Program-made: the position numbers and the translations under genes
DNA from: Pseudomonas chlororaphis
GTDB taxonomy: Bacteria > Pseudomonadota > Gammaproteobacteria > Pseudomonadales > Pseudomonadaceae
Assembly: GCA_001023535.1 (NCBI GenBank)
Contig: CP011020.1
Location: 4,291,734 to 4,355,733 of the forward strand
DNA: 64,000 nt
Direction: 5' to 3'
Shown here: in pieces, positions 23,959-32,684 of the stretch
How positions within the stretch are numbered: position 1 is the stretch's first letter
Layout: the number at the start of each line of letters is the position of its first letter
The notes under the pieces: model-generated
The model's input: the letters and a program-made list of their open reading frames with translations, nothing else
What the model was told of the DNA's origin: nothing
The model's database searches: none

Positions 23959-24858
23959 ATGAACATCATCGCCAGGGCGCTGGTCATTGCAGGCCTCGCC
24001 GTCGGTGTGTCGGGATGCATCGGTCCGCCCATCGAACTGACCCCGCAAACCGAGCAACGCTTGCGTGAACAGCCACCGATCCGCTTCCTCCTGACCTTTG
24101 ATGATGGCCCCAGTGCTTCGTCGTTCTGGAACCCCAGCCAGGAGGTGCTCGACGCCCTGGCCCAGAACCCCGTGCAACCCGGGATCAAGGCGGTGTTTTT
24201 CCTGCAGACCCGGGCGGCACGGGCGGGCAACAGTCATATCGGGCGCTCGGTGATGCACCGTGAACAGCGCGAAGGCCACGTGTTGGCCTTCCACACGGCG
24301 ACGCACTGGCACACCAATCACCGCTTCCTGAGCCCTGATGAGTTGGAGCAGTCGCTCGTCGACGGCGGCAACGATATTGCCGGCATCAGCGGTGCGACAC
24401 CGCGCCTGGTGAGGCCACCGTTCTGGAGCTACGACCGGCGAACCTTTGCCGCCTACCAGCGCCATGGCATGCACGTGCTGTTGACCGACCTGAGCGCCAA
24501 CGATGGCAAGGTCTGGGGCATCACGGCCAGCCCGCGACGGCGTATAAACCTGGTCCGCCAGCTCTCCGAAGTGCGCGAGCGCATCGCCGCCGGGCAGTTG
24601 CCGGCGGTGGATGGGGTGATTCCGGTGGTGGTGACGTTTCACGACATCAACCGCTATACCGCCCGCCATGCCCGCGAGTACCTGCAAATCCTGCTCGACA
24701 GTGCCAGGGAAACCGGTGTGAGGACCGACGCCAAGCCTTTCTATGATGACCACCAGGCGCTGGAGCGAGCAGCGTTGGCGCGTACGGTGCGAAACAGCGG
24801 CCAGCCGGTGCACCTGCCCGGTTTGTGGGACTGGCTGTGGGATTCGGATGCCCATTGA
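23959..24858 (+). CDS. Polysaccharide deacetylase family lipoprotein
   Basis: A 299-residue protein with lipobox VSGC (Cys at residue 20) and a NodB-type deacetylase domain. The first metal-binding motif reads LLTFDDGPSASSF (TFDDGP). The third is RLVRPPFWSYDRRT (RPPF/W). The second, usually HSxxH or HxxxH, is TATHWHTNH. A later VVVTFHDIN carries the catalytic histidine. It should remove N-acetyl or O-acetyl groups from a cell-surface or exogenous glycan at the envelope. ATG 23959 fits the signal peptide; the in-frame extension to 23797 does not. Confidence 0.88.
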   Translation: MNIIARALVIAGLAVGVSGCIGPPIELTPQTEQRLREQPPIRFLLTFDDGPSASSFWNPSQEVLDALAQNPVQPGIKAVFFLQTRAARAGNSHIGRSVMHREQREGHVLAFHTATHWHTNHRFLSPDELEQSLVDGGNDIAGISGATPRLVRPPFWSYDRRTFAAYQRHGMHVLLTDLSANDGKVWGITASPRRRINLVRQLSEVRERIAAGQLPAVDGVIPVVVTFHDINRYTARHAREYLQILLDSARETGVRTDAKPFYDDHQALERAALARTVRNSGQPVHLPGLWDWLWDSDAH

Positions 24859-24860
24859 TG

Positions 24861-24906
24861 GGGCATAGGGCTGCTGCGCAGCCCGGCGGGAGCAAGCTTG
24901 CTCGAT
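24861..24906. repeat. Half REP element
   Basis: Only the right arm of the GGGAGCAAGCTTGCTC family remains, preceded by the inner palindrome GGGCTGCTGCGCAGCCC. It lies between the convergent deacetylase and kinase genes. Confidence 0.75.
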
Positions 24907-24911
24907 ACAGA

Positions 24912-26705
24912 TCAGTGCGGCGGCAGTTCCAGGGGAATCTCCAGGGTGAACAGGGCGCCCTGGCCTGGCCCGTCACTGTGGACATGCAGGCGCCCATTCA
25001 TTTCCACCGCCGCCAGTGCGCAACTGTGCAAGCCGAACCCGTGGCCATCCTTGCGGGTAGTGAACCCGTGGTTGAAGATGCGCGACAGGTTCTCGGGGGC
25101 AATGCCCTCGCCGCAATCCTTGACACTGAAGCTCAGGGTGCCGGGGGCCAGGATGCGGATGCCCAGGGTCATTTCTCGTGGCTCGGAAATGTGCGACATG
25201 GCGAACTTGGCGTTGCTGATGAGGTTGATCAGGATCAGCAACAGCCGGTGCTTGTCCCCCAGGATCGTGGGCGTGTCCTGGTAGTCCTTGATCACCGTGA
25301 CGTGGTGCCGGCTCAGGGCGCCCGAGTTCATGCGCAAGGCGTCCTCGAACAAGTCGGTGACGTGGAGGGGTTCGACCAGCCTGGCTGCTCCGGCGTAGGT
25401 TTGTTGAGTGGTGACGATTTCCTTGATGTGATCGATGCTCTTGGTCAACTGCGCCAGCTCGTCGACCAGCAACGCCTGCTCGTTCCCGATGGACTCGACC
25501 AGCTCATTGAAGTAACGCGGCAGCAATTTGCCCTTTTCATCTTCGGTGATGAAGCGGCCAAGGTCGTCGGCGTGATCATTCATCATCTTGACCGCCTTGC
25601 CCAACCCCAATGTCTTGCTGTTCTTCAACTTGCGGGTCACCAGTTCCGCCGAAATATTCACGCTATTGAGCACGTTCCCGACATTGTGCAAGACGTTCGT
25701 CGCGATCTCGGCCATACCCGCCATCCGCGCGGCGTCCATCAATTCGCGCTCGGCTTCTTTCAGCTCGCGAGTGCGTTCCTGCACCCGTTCTTCCAGGCGT
25801 TCGTTGGACGTTTGCAGGGCCTGGTTTATCTGGTTGATCACGGCGGCGCTGCGTACCAGGCGCACGGCCAGGTAGATCATCAGGATCGCCATCAGGCTGG
25901 CGCACATGGCGAGGTAGATATGGTATTGGCGGTCCGTCGCGGCTGTCCGGCGTTGTGTCTCGTTGAGCAGCTCATTGATGTTGTCCAGCTCCTGCGCTAC
26001 CGGGATGACACTGATGCGGTCGAGCAGGTCATTGACGATCGGTTGTTCCTGGACGATGGCATTGGCGTGCCCTGTCAACGTGATGAAGGCCGATCGATGT
26101 TGCAAAGGCAGTCGGTCGATGTAGGTGTCCAGTGCTGTGAGTTGGCTCTGCAGCTCGTTGGCTTTGTCCGCGGTGACGTAAAGCGCGTACTCCAAGGTCG
26201 TCAGGGTCAGCTCCAGGATGTTGGACGCGGCGGTCAGGCGTTCCGTCGGGCTCTCGATGTCCATATCCTTGAGCAGGGCCTGGATATCGTCCTCGGCTGT
26301 CGGCAATGCATCGAGGGCGTTGCGCAGTTGGGCGTTGTGTTGCTGGAATTGCTCCACCAGCAGGGTCTTGTTCCTGACGGCATCCACGTAGCCCTGGCGT
26401 CTGGATGCCCAGAGATTCGCCAGCGGGCCGGTGCTGTTGAGGCGCTCCAACTGCTCCCAGCGGCTGTTCGCTTCAGGCGGTGGAGTCAGCGACAGGTTGT
26501 TGTTGACGCCGATTTTCTTTCTCAGGATTTTGCTGTTCCAGTTGGCATCGGCCTGTTTGAGCTGGCGAATGAAGTCACGGGACTCGAAGTAGGTCGATGA
26601 GTCGTAGGTGTAGGACTTGATCAGAAAGAATATCAGGGCAGAAAAAACAAACAGCGCCAGGGCCAGCAACGCCGGCCATTTATATTTCGCGATAAAGGTG
26701 GTCAC
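24912..26705 (-). CDS. Membrane sensor histidine kinase (all-helical periplasmic domain)
   Basis: A 597-residue protein. TM1 is at residues 10-29. A long, helical periplasmic region (30-262) resembles the DAHL-type sensory domain. TM2 lies at 263-284, followed by a coiled coil (QTSNERLEERVQERTRELKE). The H-box MAEIATNVLHNVGNVLNSVN has the phospho-accepting His at 340. The ATPase domain shows LILINLISNAKFAM (N box), VKDCGEGIAPENL and a GHGFGLHSCALAA glycine loop. No receiver domain is fused and no response regulator is next to it, so its partner is elsewhere. The signal is unknown. Confidence 0.92.
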   Translation of the reverse strand: MTTFIAKYKWPALLALALFVFSALIFFLIKSYTYDSSTYFESRDFIRQLKQADANWNSKILRKKIGVNNNLSLTPPPEANSRWEQLERLNSTGPLANLWASRRQGYVDAVRNKTLLVEQFQQHNAQLRNALDALPTAEDDIQALLKDMDIESPTERLTAASNILELTLTTLEYALYVTADKANELQSQLTALDTYIDRLPLQHRSAFITLTGHANAIVQEQPIVNDLLDRISVIPVAQELDNINELLNETQRRTAATDRQYHIYLAMCASLMAILMIYLAVRLVRSAAVINQINQALQTSNERLEERVQERTRELKEAERELMDAARMAGMAEIATNVLHNVGNVLNSVNISAELVTRKLKNSKTLGLGKAVKMMNDHADDLGRFITEDEKGKLLPRYFNELVESIGNEQALLVDELAQLTKSIDHIKEIVTTQQTYAGAARLVEPLHVTDLFEDALRMNSGALSRHHVTVIKDYQDTPTILGDKHRLLLILINLISNAKFAMSHISEPREMTLGIRILAPGTLSFSVKDCGEGIAPENLSRIFNHGFTTRKDGHGFGLHSCALAAVEMNGRLHVHSDGPGQGALFTLEIPLELPPH

Positions 26706-26968
26706 GCTGCTCTCCTGTTCAGGGCGCTTGTCGAAGGCGTCGGTGAGTGGCCGAGGCGTGAAGAGGGTTCGCGAGGCCAGTCGGCGCGGTGGGCAGTGGG
26801 GCGGGAGGACGGCTGGAGGGATAAGCTGTGTTTGCCTGGATACACGTTGAGCTCCCTGCTAACGGTGAACAGTGTGGGTGAGTGTAGCGTTAACCAGGGG
26901 GGTGTTGTGGGCGACGGGTACGCAGCGGGAGGGAGCAGGCGCGGCCAGGACAGACCGCGCCGCAGGCG

Positions 26969-27823
26969 TTACTTGATGTCGATGAAGGGCAGGGCGCCGT
27001 TGGGCACCACGGTGGTTGGCAGGACGCCATTCCAGCGTTCGGCCTTGGTCAGCTCCACCAGGTTCTGGTTGCTGGCAAGCGCTTGCGCCCGAGCCTTGAT
27101 GGCCTCGGCTTCGGCCTTACCGCGCAGTTCGGTGGCAAGTGCATCCGCCTTGGCCTGGGCGACTTGCGAATCGGCTTCTGCCTGGGCCTGGGTCACGCGA
27201 ATCTGCGCCTGGACCTGTTCGGTGGCGAGTTGCTGTTCGCGGGTCTTGACCTGGACTTCCGCCGCCATGCGCGCTTCGATGGCCTTTTCGTAGGCATCGC
27301 TGAAGTCGATGTTCTCAACTTGGACGCTGTCGATGATCACCGGTCCGGTGATGGTCGACTTGATCGCCGTGGAAATATCGTTGACCAACTGGACACGGTT
27401 CTGCACGGCGGCCACGGCGTTGAACTTGCCGAACACGTTTTCTACCTGGGTCGGCACCTGGCGACTGATCATGCGGTCGCGGATGCCTTCGAGGTCCTTG
27501 AACTGGGTGTAGACCTTGGCCACATCGGAGGGCGCGATGTGCCAGGAGACCGATACCTTCAATTGCGCGGACTGCTGGTCCTTGCTGTAGGCCTGGAGGT
27601 CTTCATAAGCGGTGACCTGGCTCTGTACGCTGATCAGGCGCACCGATTCGATGAAGGGGGTCTTGAACGACAGCCCCGGTTCTACCACGCCGACCAGCGC
27701 ACCGTTGCGCAGCAGCACGCCGCGTTCGGTTTCGTCGACCGTGTACCAACTGCCAAAGAAGACGCATAACAGGACGACGCCGATGAGGGCGGCAACAAGA
27801 GAACCGATGGTTTTGCTGGTCAC
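26969..27823 (-). CDS. SPFH/band 7 (prohibitin-like) membrane protein
   Basis: A 284-residue protein with one N-terminal helix (IGSLVAALIGVVLLCVFFGS) followed by a band 7 domain (VDETERGVLLRNGALVGVVE, PGLSFKTPFIESV). An Ala/Glu/Gln-rich coiled coil ends the protein (TQAQAEADSQVAQAKADALA). Such proteins form large membrane-bound oligomers that organise microdomains and modulate proteases. The start is GTG 27823 with AAGGAAAG upstream; an in-frame GTG five codons earlier is possible. It stands alone, between the kinase and tRNA-Ser. Confidence 0.88.
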   Translation of the reverse strand: MTSKTIGSLVAALIGVVLLCVFFGSWYTVDETERGVLLRNGALVGVVEPGLSFKTPFIESVRLISVQSQVTAYEDLQAYSKDQQSAQLKVSVSWHIAPSDVAKVYTQFKDLEGIRDRMISRQVPTQVENVFGKFNAVAAVQNRVQLVNDISTAIKSTITGPVIIDSVQVENIDFSDAYEKAIEARMAAEVQVKTREQQLATEQVQAQIRVTQAQAEADSQVAQAKADALATELRGKAEAEAIKARAQALASNQNLVELTKAERWNGVLPTTVVPNGALPFIDIK

Positions 27824-27913
27824 TTTTCTTTCCTTGATCACGTGGGTGGGCGATAGCGCATAAGTGGGGGCCGGCGTCCTGTTTGTCGGCGGTTTACCCA
27901 GAACGCCAGGCAC

Positions 27914-27940
27914 AAAAAAGCCCTGAATGATCAGGGCTCT
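27914..27940 (-). terminator. Terminator after tRNA-Ser
   Basis: On the minus strand, hairpin GCCCTGA/TCAGGGC is followed by six T, 15 bp after the tRNA 3' end. Confidence 0.85.
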
Positions 27941-27954
27941 TTCGTACATGAAAA

Positions 27955-28042
27955 TGGCGGAGGCGATGGGATTCGAACTCATGGACCTGTTACAGTCGAC
28001 GGTTTTCAAGACCGTTGCCTTAAACCACTCGGCCACACCTCC
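27955..28042 (-). tRNA. tRNA-Ser (TGA)
   Basis: An 88-nt class II tRNA on the minus strand with acceptor arm GGAGGTG..., anticodon loop CTTGAAA (anticodon TGA), a long variable arm, T-loop GTTCGAATCC and encoded CCA. Confidence 0.96.
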
Positions 28043-28166
28043 GTACTGCGTTGCGGGCGCCATAATACCCGAATGAAACACACTGTCAAACTCTCTACGT
28101 AGCTTGTTACAGAGCGTCTGTTATTATCCTTGCCACTGAATGTTTCAGAACCGGAGGAGTGTCGCC

Positions 28167-28838
28167 ATGCGCGAACAGGATTACGCAGTGAACAACAGCG
28201 TGCAGGCTGAGCAGCTAGAAGTTAGCCGCGTCCTGCGCAACACATATGGCCTGCTGGCACTCACACTCGCCTTCAGCGGTGTGATGGCCTACGTCGCCCA
28301 GCAGATGCGGGTGGGTTACCCGAACATCTTCGTGGTGCTGATCGGTTTCTACGGCCTTTTCTTCCTCACCAACAAGCTCCGTGATTCGGCCTGGGGCCTG
28401 GTGTCGGCGTTTGCCCTGACCGGCTTCATGGGCTTCCTGCTCGGCCCGATCCTCAACCGCTACCTGCAGATGCAGGGCGGCGCCGAGGTGGTCAGCTCGG
28501 CCTTCGCAATGACCGCGCTGGTGTTCGGCGGCCTGTCGGCCTACGTGCTGATCTCCCGCAAGGACATGAGCTTCCTGAGCGGTTTCATCACCGCCGGTTT
28601 CTTCGTCTTGCTGGGTGCGGTCGTTGCCAGCTTCTTCTTCCAGATCAGCGGCCTGCAACTGGCGATCAGCGCCGGCTTCGTACTGTTCTCGTCGGTCTGC
28701 ATCCTGTATCAGACCAGCGCGATCATCCACGGCGGCGAGCGTAACTACATCATGGCGACCATTAGCCTGTATGTATCGATCTACAACCTGTTCGTCAGCC
28801 TGCTCCAGCTGTTCGGCCTGATGGGTCGCGACGACTGA
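28167..28838 (+). CDS. Bax inhibitor-1/YccA family membrane protein
   Basis: A 223-residue protein with seven hydrophobic segments and the BI-1 pattern. The ATG at 28167 follows GGAGGAG. Typical residues include the LLALTLAFSG first helix, an acidic-basic loop, and the last segment SLYVSIYNLFVSLLQLFG, which ends in MGRDD, with the aspartates common to BI-1 calcium-leak or pH-sensor proteins. In E. coli YccA binds and restrains the FtsH protease. A strong terminator follows. The locus next to tRNA-Ser is a common setting of this gene in Pseudomonas, but the tus genes usual after it are not present here. Confidence 0.92.
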   Translation: MREQDYAVNNSVQAEQLEVSRVLRNTYGLLALTLAFSGVMAYVAQQMRVGYPNIFVVLIGFYGLFFLTNKLRDSAWGLVSAFALTGFMGFLLGPILNRYLQMQGGAEVVSSAFAMTALVFGGLSAYVLISRKDMSFLSGFITAGFFVLLGAVVASFFFQISGLQLAISAGFVLFSSVCILYQTSAIIHGGERNYIMATISLYVSIYNLFVSLLQLFGLMGRDD

Positions 28839-28865
28839 TCCAATGCCGCTCGATGAGTGAGAAAG

Positions 28866-28890
28866 AGCCCGCTTCGGCGGGCTTTTTCTT
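28866..28890 (+). terminator. Rho-independent terminator
   Basis: AGCCCGC-TTCG-GCGGGCT followed by TTTTCTT, 27 bp after the BI-1 gene; a stable tetraloop. Confidence 0.93.
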
Positions 28891-29128
28891 GCCCACGGAT
28901 TGACATGCCTGTCCTGGCTCCAGCCCCGGCTTCTTGTGGAGGTAACTCGTGAGAGCGGTGCAGCGCTCCCAGTAGTCCCGATATTTGTGCCATGTCTGTA
29001 GGAGTTTTACCTTCTACCGGTAGGCCAGTTCCTTTTGCGCTGAAAGACACGTTTCCATGCCTACCCAGCCCACCCCCAATACCTGATTCTGCCGCGCTCA
29101 TCGAATGGCAAGGAGGCGAGCCTGACAA

Positions 29129-29434
29129 ATGACCAGCGCTCGGCGTGCGAAGTCGTGCAGACAGTCACCCTCAACCCGGCGTGCGGGCGGACAACGCTTG
29201 AGAGCTACGCTCGAAGACTACGCCATCTCCAGCGCGGGTTTCGCCGAGGTGCTTGAGGTCAGCCCCCAATGCCTGGCGAACTGGTGCGCCCGGGGTGTAC
29301 CTCAGGCGAGGCTCCCCCATTTGGCGCGCTTGTTGAGTGTCAGTGAGCGATGGCTGGCGACGGGTGAGGGCGCGCGAGCGATGGTTTATCCCTGCGGCAG
29401 CTGTGCCGTTGACGAGGCCGCACCAGGCACGTGA
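29129..29434 (+). CDS. Small helix-turn-helix regulator
   Basis: A 101-residue protein with a basic N-terminus (SARRAKSCRQS, STRRAGGQR) and one HTH: FAEVLEVSPQCLANWCARGV then PQARLPHLARLLSVSERWL. This is the Cro/C1-type arrangement. ATG 29129 has AGGAGG 12 bp upstream, a long but usable spacing. About 110 bp upstream a perfect CTACCGGTAG palindrome (29014-29023) could be its operator. The short length and downstream lack of partner make its role unclear. Confidence 0.6.
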   Translation: MTSARRAKSCRQSPSTRRAGGQRLRATLEDYAISSAGFAEVLEVSPQCLANWCARGVPQARLPHLARLLSVSERWLATGEGARAMVYPCGSCAVDEAAPGT

Positions 29435-29810
29435 GTACCCTTCCAAAAAACGCCTCGGTGGTTTTCTCGCCTACGATGCGTCCCATCATGGCCAATTGCC
29501 GTAAAAAAGCGCCACCATGATGGCGACTTTGGATAAATGATCTACACCTATGGACATGGAAGCGTAGTGCCATGGGAGGCAAGAAGTGGATCGCCGAGTG
29601 ACCTGCCTGACATTTTCCCCATCACGTATCTGGCCATCGAGCGCGGTCTGCTCGTGGCTGTCTGTTGGGGCAGGGAGGCTTATCACGTCGACTCCGTAGG
29701 ACCGTGAACAGGCTTTGGGCATCGTGCTGCAGCCTGATAACAGAAGGAAGCCCTGCACATCGGCCAGGAATCCGATGCGGCAGCAGGCGTTTCCCTATAA
29801 GGAGATATTG
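29435..29810. other. Gap without a supported gene
   Basis: A 376-bp stretch between the HTH gene and the CxxCH-protein gene. It has a small inverted repeat near 29509 (CGCCA/TGGCG around CCATGA). A minus-strand frame at 29486-29758 begins with a lipobox-like LLLSGC, but it has no ribosome site and a poor composition. The last 50 bp hold the ribosome site TAAGGAG for the next gene. Confidence 0.5.
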
Positions 29811-31160
29811 ATGAACCAGCCTCAAGGAAAGATCGTTGCGTTGCTGGCCCTGACGGGTGCGCTGTTCACCGCCAGCGTCCACGCCGGAGTCTTCCCCGAT
29901 TTCGGCTACGCCCCGCCCAAGAGCGAATATTCCGGACCGCCGTTCCAGCTCAGTCAGGATTACCCGAAGGCGCCGCCGGGTGCTTCCTCGATGCCGGCAT
30001 TCTTCCAGCATTTGCCCAAGACATTCTCCAATGACTTCGAAACCTGGCGTCCCTACATGGAGGAGGTGAAAAAGTACTGCCTGGAAGGCAATACCGAAAT
30101 CGGCTGGAAGGTGCAAAAAAACAAGATTCGTCGCTGGTATCACATGCCTTGGCAGCATTACGGCCCCAATGGTCGTGAAGGCATCAGCGGGCTGACCAAG
30201 GAGGCACCGATCCAGCCCGGGCAGTTGGCAAGTACCCAGACCGACAGCGGGCAAACCTACGCGGTGGGGATCTATAACGACATAGGCGCCTACACCATCG
30301 GCCAGGTCTGGAAAGACCCCGACAACCCGGATCCGAGCTACACCTCCAAACCCAAGAGCTTCCCCAACGGCACGGTGGTGTGCAAGGCGCTGTTCGCTGA
30401 CATAGACGTCAAGACGGTGCCGTTCCTGGCGAACCCACTGCTGTGGAAAGCCTACACCACTGAAACCTTCACCTCGACCGACCGGTCCGTCACCCAGGTC
30501 GCGCTGATCCAGATGGACATCGCCGTGCGCGATACCCGCGTCAGCGACACCGGCTGGCTGTTCGGCACCTTCCAATACAACGGCGCCGTGACCGGCAAGG
30601 CGAACTGGAACAACCTGGTGCCGGTGGGGATCATGTGGGGCAATGATCCCAAGGAGACCGGCAACGACTTCACCAATCCCAAACCGGTGGAGACCAAGAT
30701 CAACCCGGCCTTGAAGCAGACTGCGATCAATGCCAACACCCAGGAACTGCCACCGACCCACCTGGGTTGGAACGGACGGCTCAACGGGCCGGTGGACAAT
30801 CCGCAGGCGTCTTGCCTGAGTTGCCACATGACGGCCGAGTACCAGCAACTGGCGCTCATGAACCCTACGTTCCAGGCCAACCCGCCCCCGGTGGGAGGTG
30901 ACGAGTGGATGAAATGGTTCCAGAACATCCCGGCCGGCCAGCCGTTCAGTCCAGGCACGCAAAGCACCGACTACAGCCTGCAACTGTCCGGAGCCCTGGC
31001 CAACTTCTATGACTGGAAGTGCAACCACAGCGGCGTCTATGCCGATGGCGTCAATGCCTGCACCAAGCTCCAGACGCTCAAGCTGATCAAGGCGAGCAAT
31101 GCGCCTGAGGACGAAGTGCACAAAGTGCAACGCAGTCCCGAACTGGAAGAGCTCGAGTAA
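29811..31160 (+). CDS. Secreted protein with a single c-type haem motif
   Basis: A 449-residue exported protein. ATG 29811 has AAGGAG upstream and begins a Sec signal (IVALLALTGALFTASVHA). One haem-binding CLSCH motif is encoded at 30813-30827. The rest is a large beta-rich domain (GISGLTKEAPIQPGQLAST, WLFGTFQYNGAVTGKANWNN). The family is common in Pseudomonas as an uncharacterised exported protein; I do not know its substrate. A periplasmic electron-transfer or dehydrogenase-like role is inferred from the haem site only. A strong terminator follows. Confidence 0.75.
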   Translation: MNQPQGKIVALLALTGALFTASVHAGVFPDFGYAPPKSEYSGPPFQLSQDYPKAPPGASSMPAFFQHLPKTFSNDFETWRPYMEEVKKYCLEGNTEIGWKVQKNKIRRWYHMPWQHYGPNGREGISGLTKEAPIQPGQLASTQTDSGQTYAVGIYNDIGAYTIGQVWKDPDNPDPSYTSKPKSFPNGTVVCKALFADIDVKTVPFLANPLLWKAYTTETFTSTDRSVTQVALIQMDIAVRDTRVSDTGWLFGTFQYNGAVTGKANWNNLVPVGIMWGNDPKETGNDFTNPKPVETKINPALKQTAINANTQELPPTHLGWNGRLNGPVDNPQASCLSCHMTAEYQQLALMNPTFQANPPPVGGDEWMKWFQNIPAGQPFSPGTQSTDYSLQLSGALANFYDWKCNHSGVYADGVNACTKLQTLKLIKASNAPEDEVHKVQRSPELEELE

Positions 31161-31169
31161 CGCCCCTTA

Positions 31170-31201
31170 CCGGCCTCGGACCACCCGAGGCCGGCTTTTT
31201 T
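31170..31201. terminator. Strong terminator between convergent genes
   Basis: CCGGCCTCGG/CCGAGGCCGG hairpin with a five-base loop and CTTTTTT on the plus side, between the CxxCH-protein gene and the convergent Lrp gene. It clearly serves the plus-strand gene. Confidence 0.92.
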
Positions 31202-31204
31202 CGT

Positions 31205-31642
31205 TCACGCCATCGGCGGCAACCGCCGCTTGACCGGCGTCTTCTTGACGATGGCCGTATTGGTCTCGGCGTGAACATTGAGCTTGTCCAGCAAGGTGTC
31301 GAGCTGTTCCATCGAGCGCACATGCAGGCGGGCGATGAAGCAGTCGTCGCCGGTCACCTTGTCGCATTCGGTGAACTCGGCGATGGCCTGGATCTGACGC
31401 TCCACCTCCTGCAACTGCCCCGGCAGCGGGCGAATACGCACGATGGCCTGTAGCTGATAGCCAAAGCTCTTTGGGTCCACCTCGACGGTGTAGCCCCTGA
31501 GCACGCCGCGTTCCTCCAGGCGCCGAAGCCGCTCGGCGACGCTGGGGGAGGACAGCCCGCTCAGGTTCGCCAGGGCCTTGAGGGAGCGCCGTGAGTCTTC
31601 CATCAGGGCGCCGATGAGGATCTGGTCGATGTCGTCAGTCAT
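31205..31642 (-). CDS. Lrp/AsnC family transcriptional regulator
   Basis: A 145-residue regulator. The N-terminal winged HTH is DIDQILIGALMEDSRRSLKA, then SPSVAERLRRLEERGVLRGY. The C-terminal RAM ligand domain (GYQLQAIVRIRP, FTECDKVTGDDCFIARLHV) binds an amino acid in this family. ATG 31642 follows CGGAG. It diverges from the EamA exporter with 133 bp between starts, so it probably controls that gene and itself, a common Lrp-exporter pairing. Confidence 0.93.
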   Translation of the reverse strand: MTDDIDQILIGALMEDSRRSLKALANLSGLSSPSVAERLRRLEERGVLRGYTVEVDPKSFGYQLQAIVRIRPLPGQLQEVERQIQAIAEFTECDKVTGDDCFIARLHVRSMEQLDTLLDKLNVHAETNTAIVKKTPVKRRLPPMA

Positions 31643-31775
31643 TTCAGCTCCGTTAGGCAAATACGCCAGGTTGCCTTGATAAAAAAGGTCGAAAGGCAGT
31701 TTAGCCTTTTTCATGCCATGGAGAAGCGGTCAGTGGCCTCGGCATACTGTGCTCACTTGCTGAAGGAGCCTGAAG

Positions 31776-32669
31776 ATGGACAAGACCTTACGTCGCGGTT
31801 CGCTGGAAATGACCGCCGCCATGCTGATTTCCGGGACCATCGGATGGTTCGTGCTGGTTTCCGGCTTGCCGGTGCTGGATGTGGTGTTCTGGCGCTGCGT
31901 GTTTGGTGCCGTCACCTTGCTGCTGATCTGCGCCGGCTTCGGCTTCCTGCGTCGCGGCATCCTCAGCCGCGCCACTTTTGGGCTGGCGGTGATCAGTGGG
32001 GTGGCGATCGTCGGCAACTGGGTGCTGTTGTTCGCTTCTTACTCTCGGGCGTCGATTGCTATCGGCACGGCGGTGTACAACATTCAGCCGTTCATGCTGG
32101 TGGGGTTGGCGGCGCTGTTTCTCGGGGAGAAGATCACCGTGCAGAAACTGGCCTGGCTGGCCTTGTCGTTCCTCGGCATGCTGGCGATCGTCAGTGCCCA
32201 CGGCACTCAGGAACAAGGGGGCGATGAATACTTGCTGGGCATTGCGCTGGCGTTGGGGGCGGCACTGCTGTACGCCATCGCGGCGTTGATCATCAAGCGC
32301 CTGACTGGTACCCCACCGCACCTGATCGCGCTGATCCAGGTCAGCACCGGCGTGTTGCTGCTGGCGCCCTGGGCCAACTTCGCGGCCTTGCCTCAACAGG
32401 GCGAAGCCTGGGCCAGCCTGGTGACCCTGGGCATGGTGCACACCGGCGTGATGTACGTGTTGCTGTACAGCGCCATCCAGCGCCTGCCCACCGCGGTGAC
32501 CGGGGCGCTGTCGTTCATTTACCCGATCGCGGCGATCTTCGTCGACTGGTTCGCCTTCGGTCACCGTCTGGAGCCTTTGCAATGGCTGGGTGTGGCGGCA
32601 ATCCTGCTGGCGGCGGCCGGCATGCAACAGGGCTGGGGCAGCAGGCTGCGCCGTCCGGCCCTGTCGTGA
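31776..32669 (+). CDS. DMT superfamily exporter (EamA domain)
   Basis: A 297-residue membrane protein with ten helices in two EamA repeats (SGTIGWFVLVSGLPVLDVVF; second repeat after AALLYAIAALIIKRL). The ATG follows AAGGAG. EamA proteins export amino acids or other metabolites by antiport. The divergent Lrp-type regulator suggests amino acid efflux; the substrate is inferred from context only. Confidence 0.9.
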   Translation: MDKTLRRGSLEMTAAMLISGTIGWFVLVSGLPVLDVVFWRCVFGAVTLLLICAGFGFLRRGILSRATFGLAVISGVAIVGNWVLLFASYSRASIAIGTAVYNIQPFMLVGLAALFLGEKITVQKLAWLALSFLGMLAIVSAHGTQEQGGDEYLLGIALALGAALLYAIAALIIKRLTGTPPHLIALIQVSTGVLLLAPWANFAALPQQGEAWASLVTLGMVHTGVMYVLLYSAIQRLPTAVTGALSFIYPIAAIFVDWFAFGHRLEPLQWLGVAAILLAAAGMQQGWGSRLRRPALS

Positions 32670-32684
32670 TGCGCCGCTGTCGGG

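Noticed and set aside
24825..26600. 591-codon plus-strand frame opposite the histidine kinase
   Set aside because: Antisense to a protein with clear kinase motifs; no domains and a shadow-type composition.
29486..29758. Minus-strand frame with lipobox-like LLLSGC
   Set aside because: No ribosome site, no family resemblance, poor composition; most likely chance.
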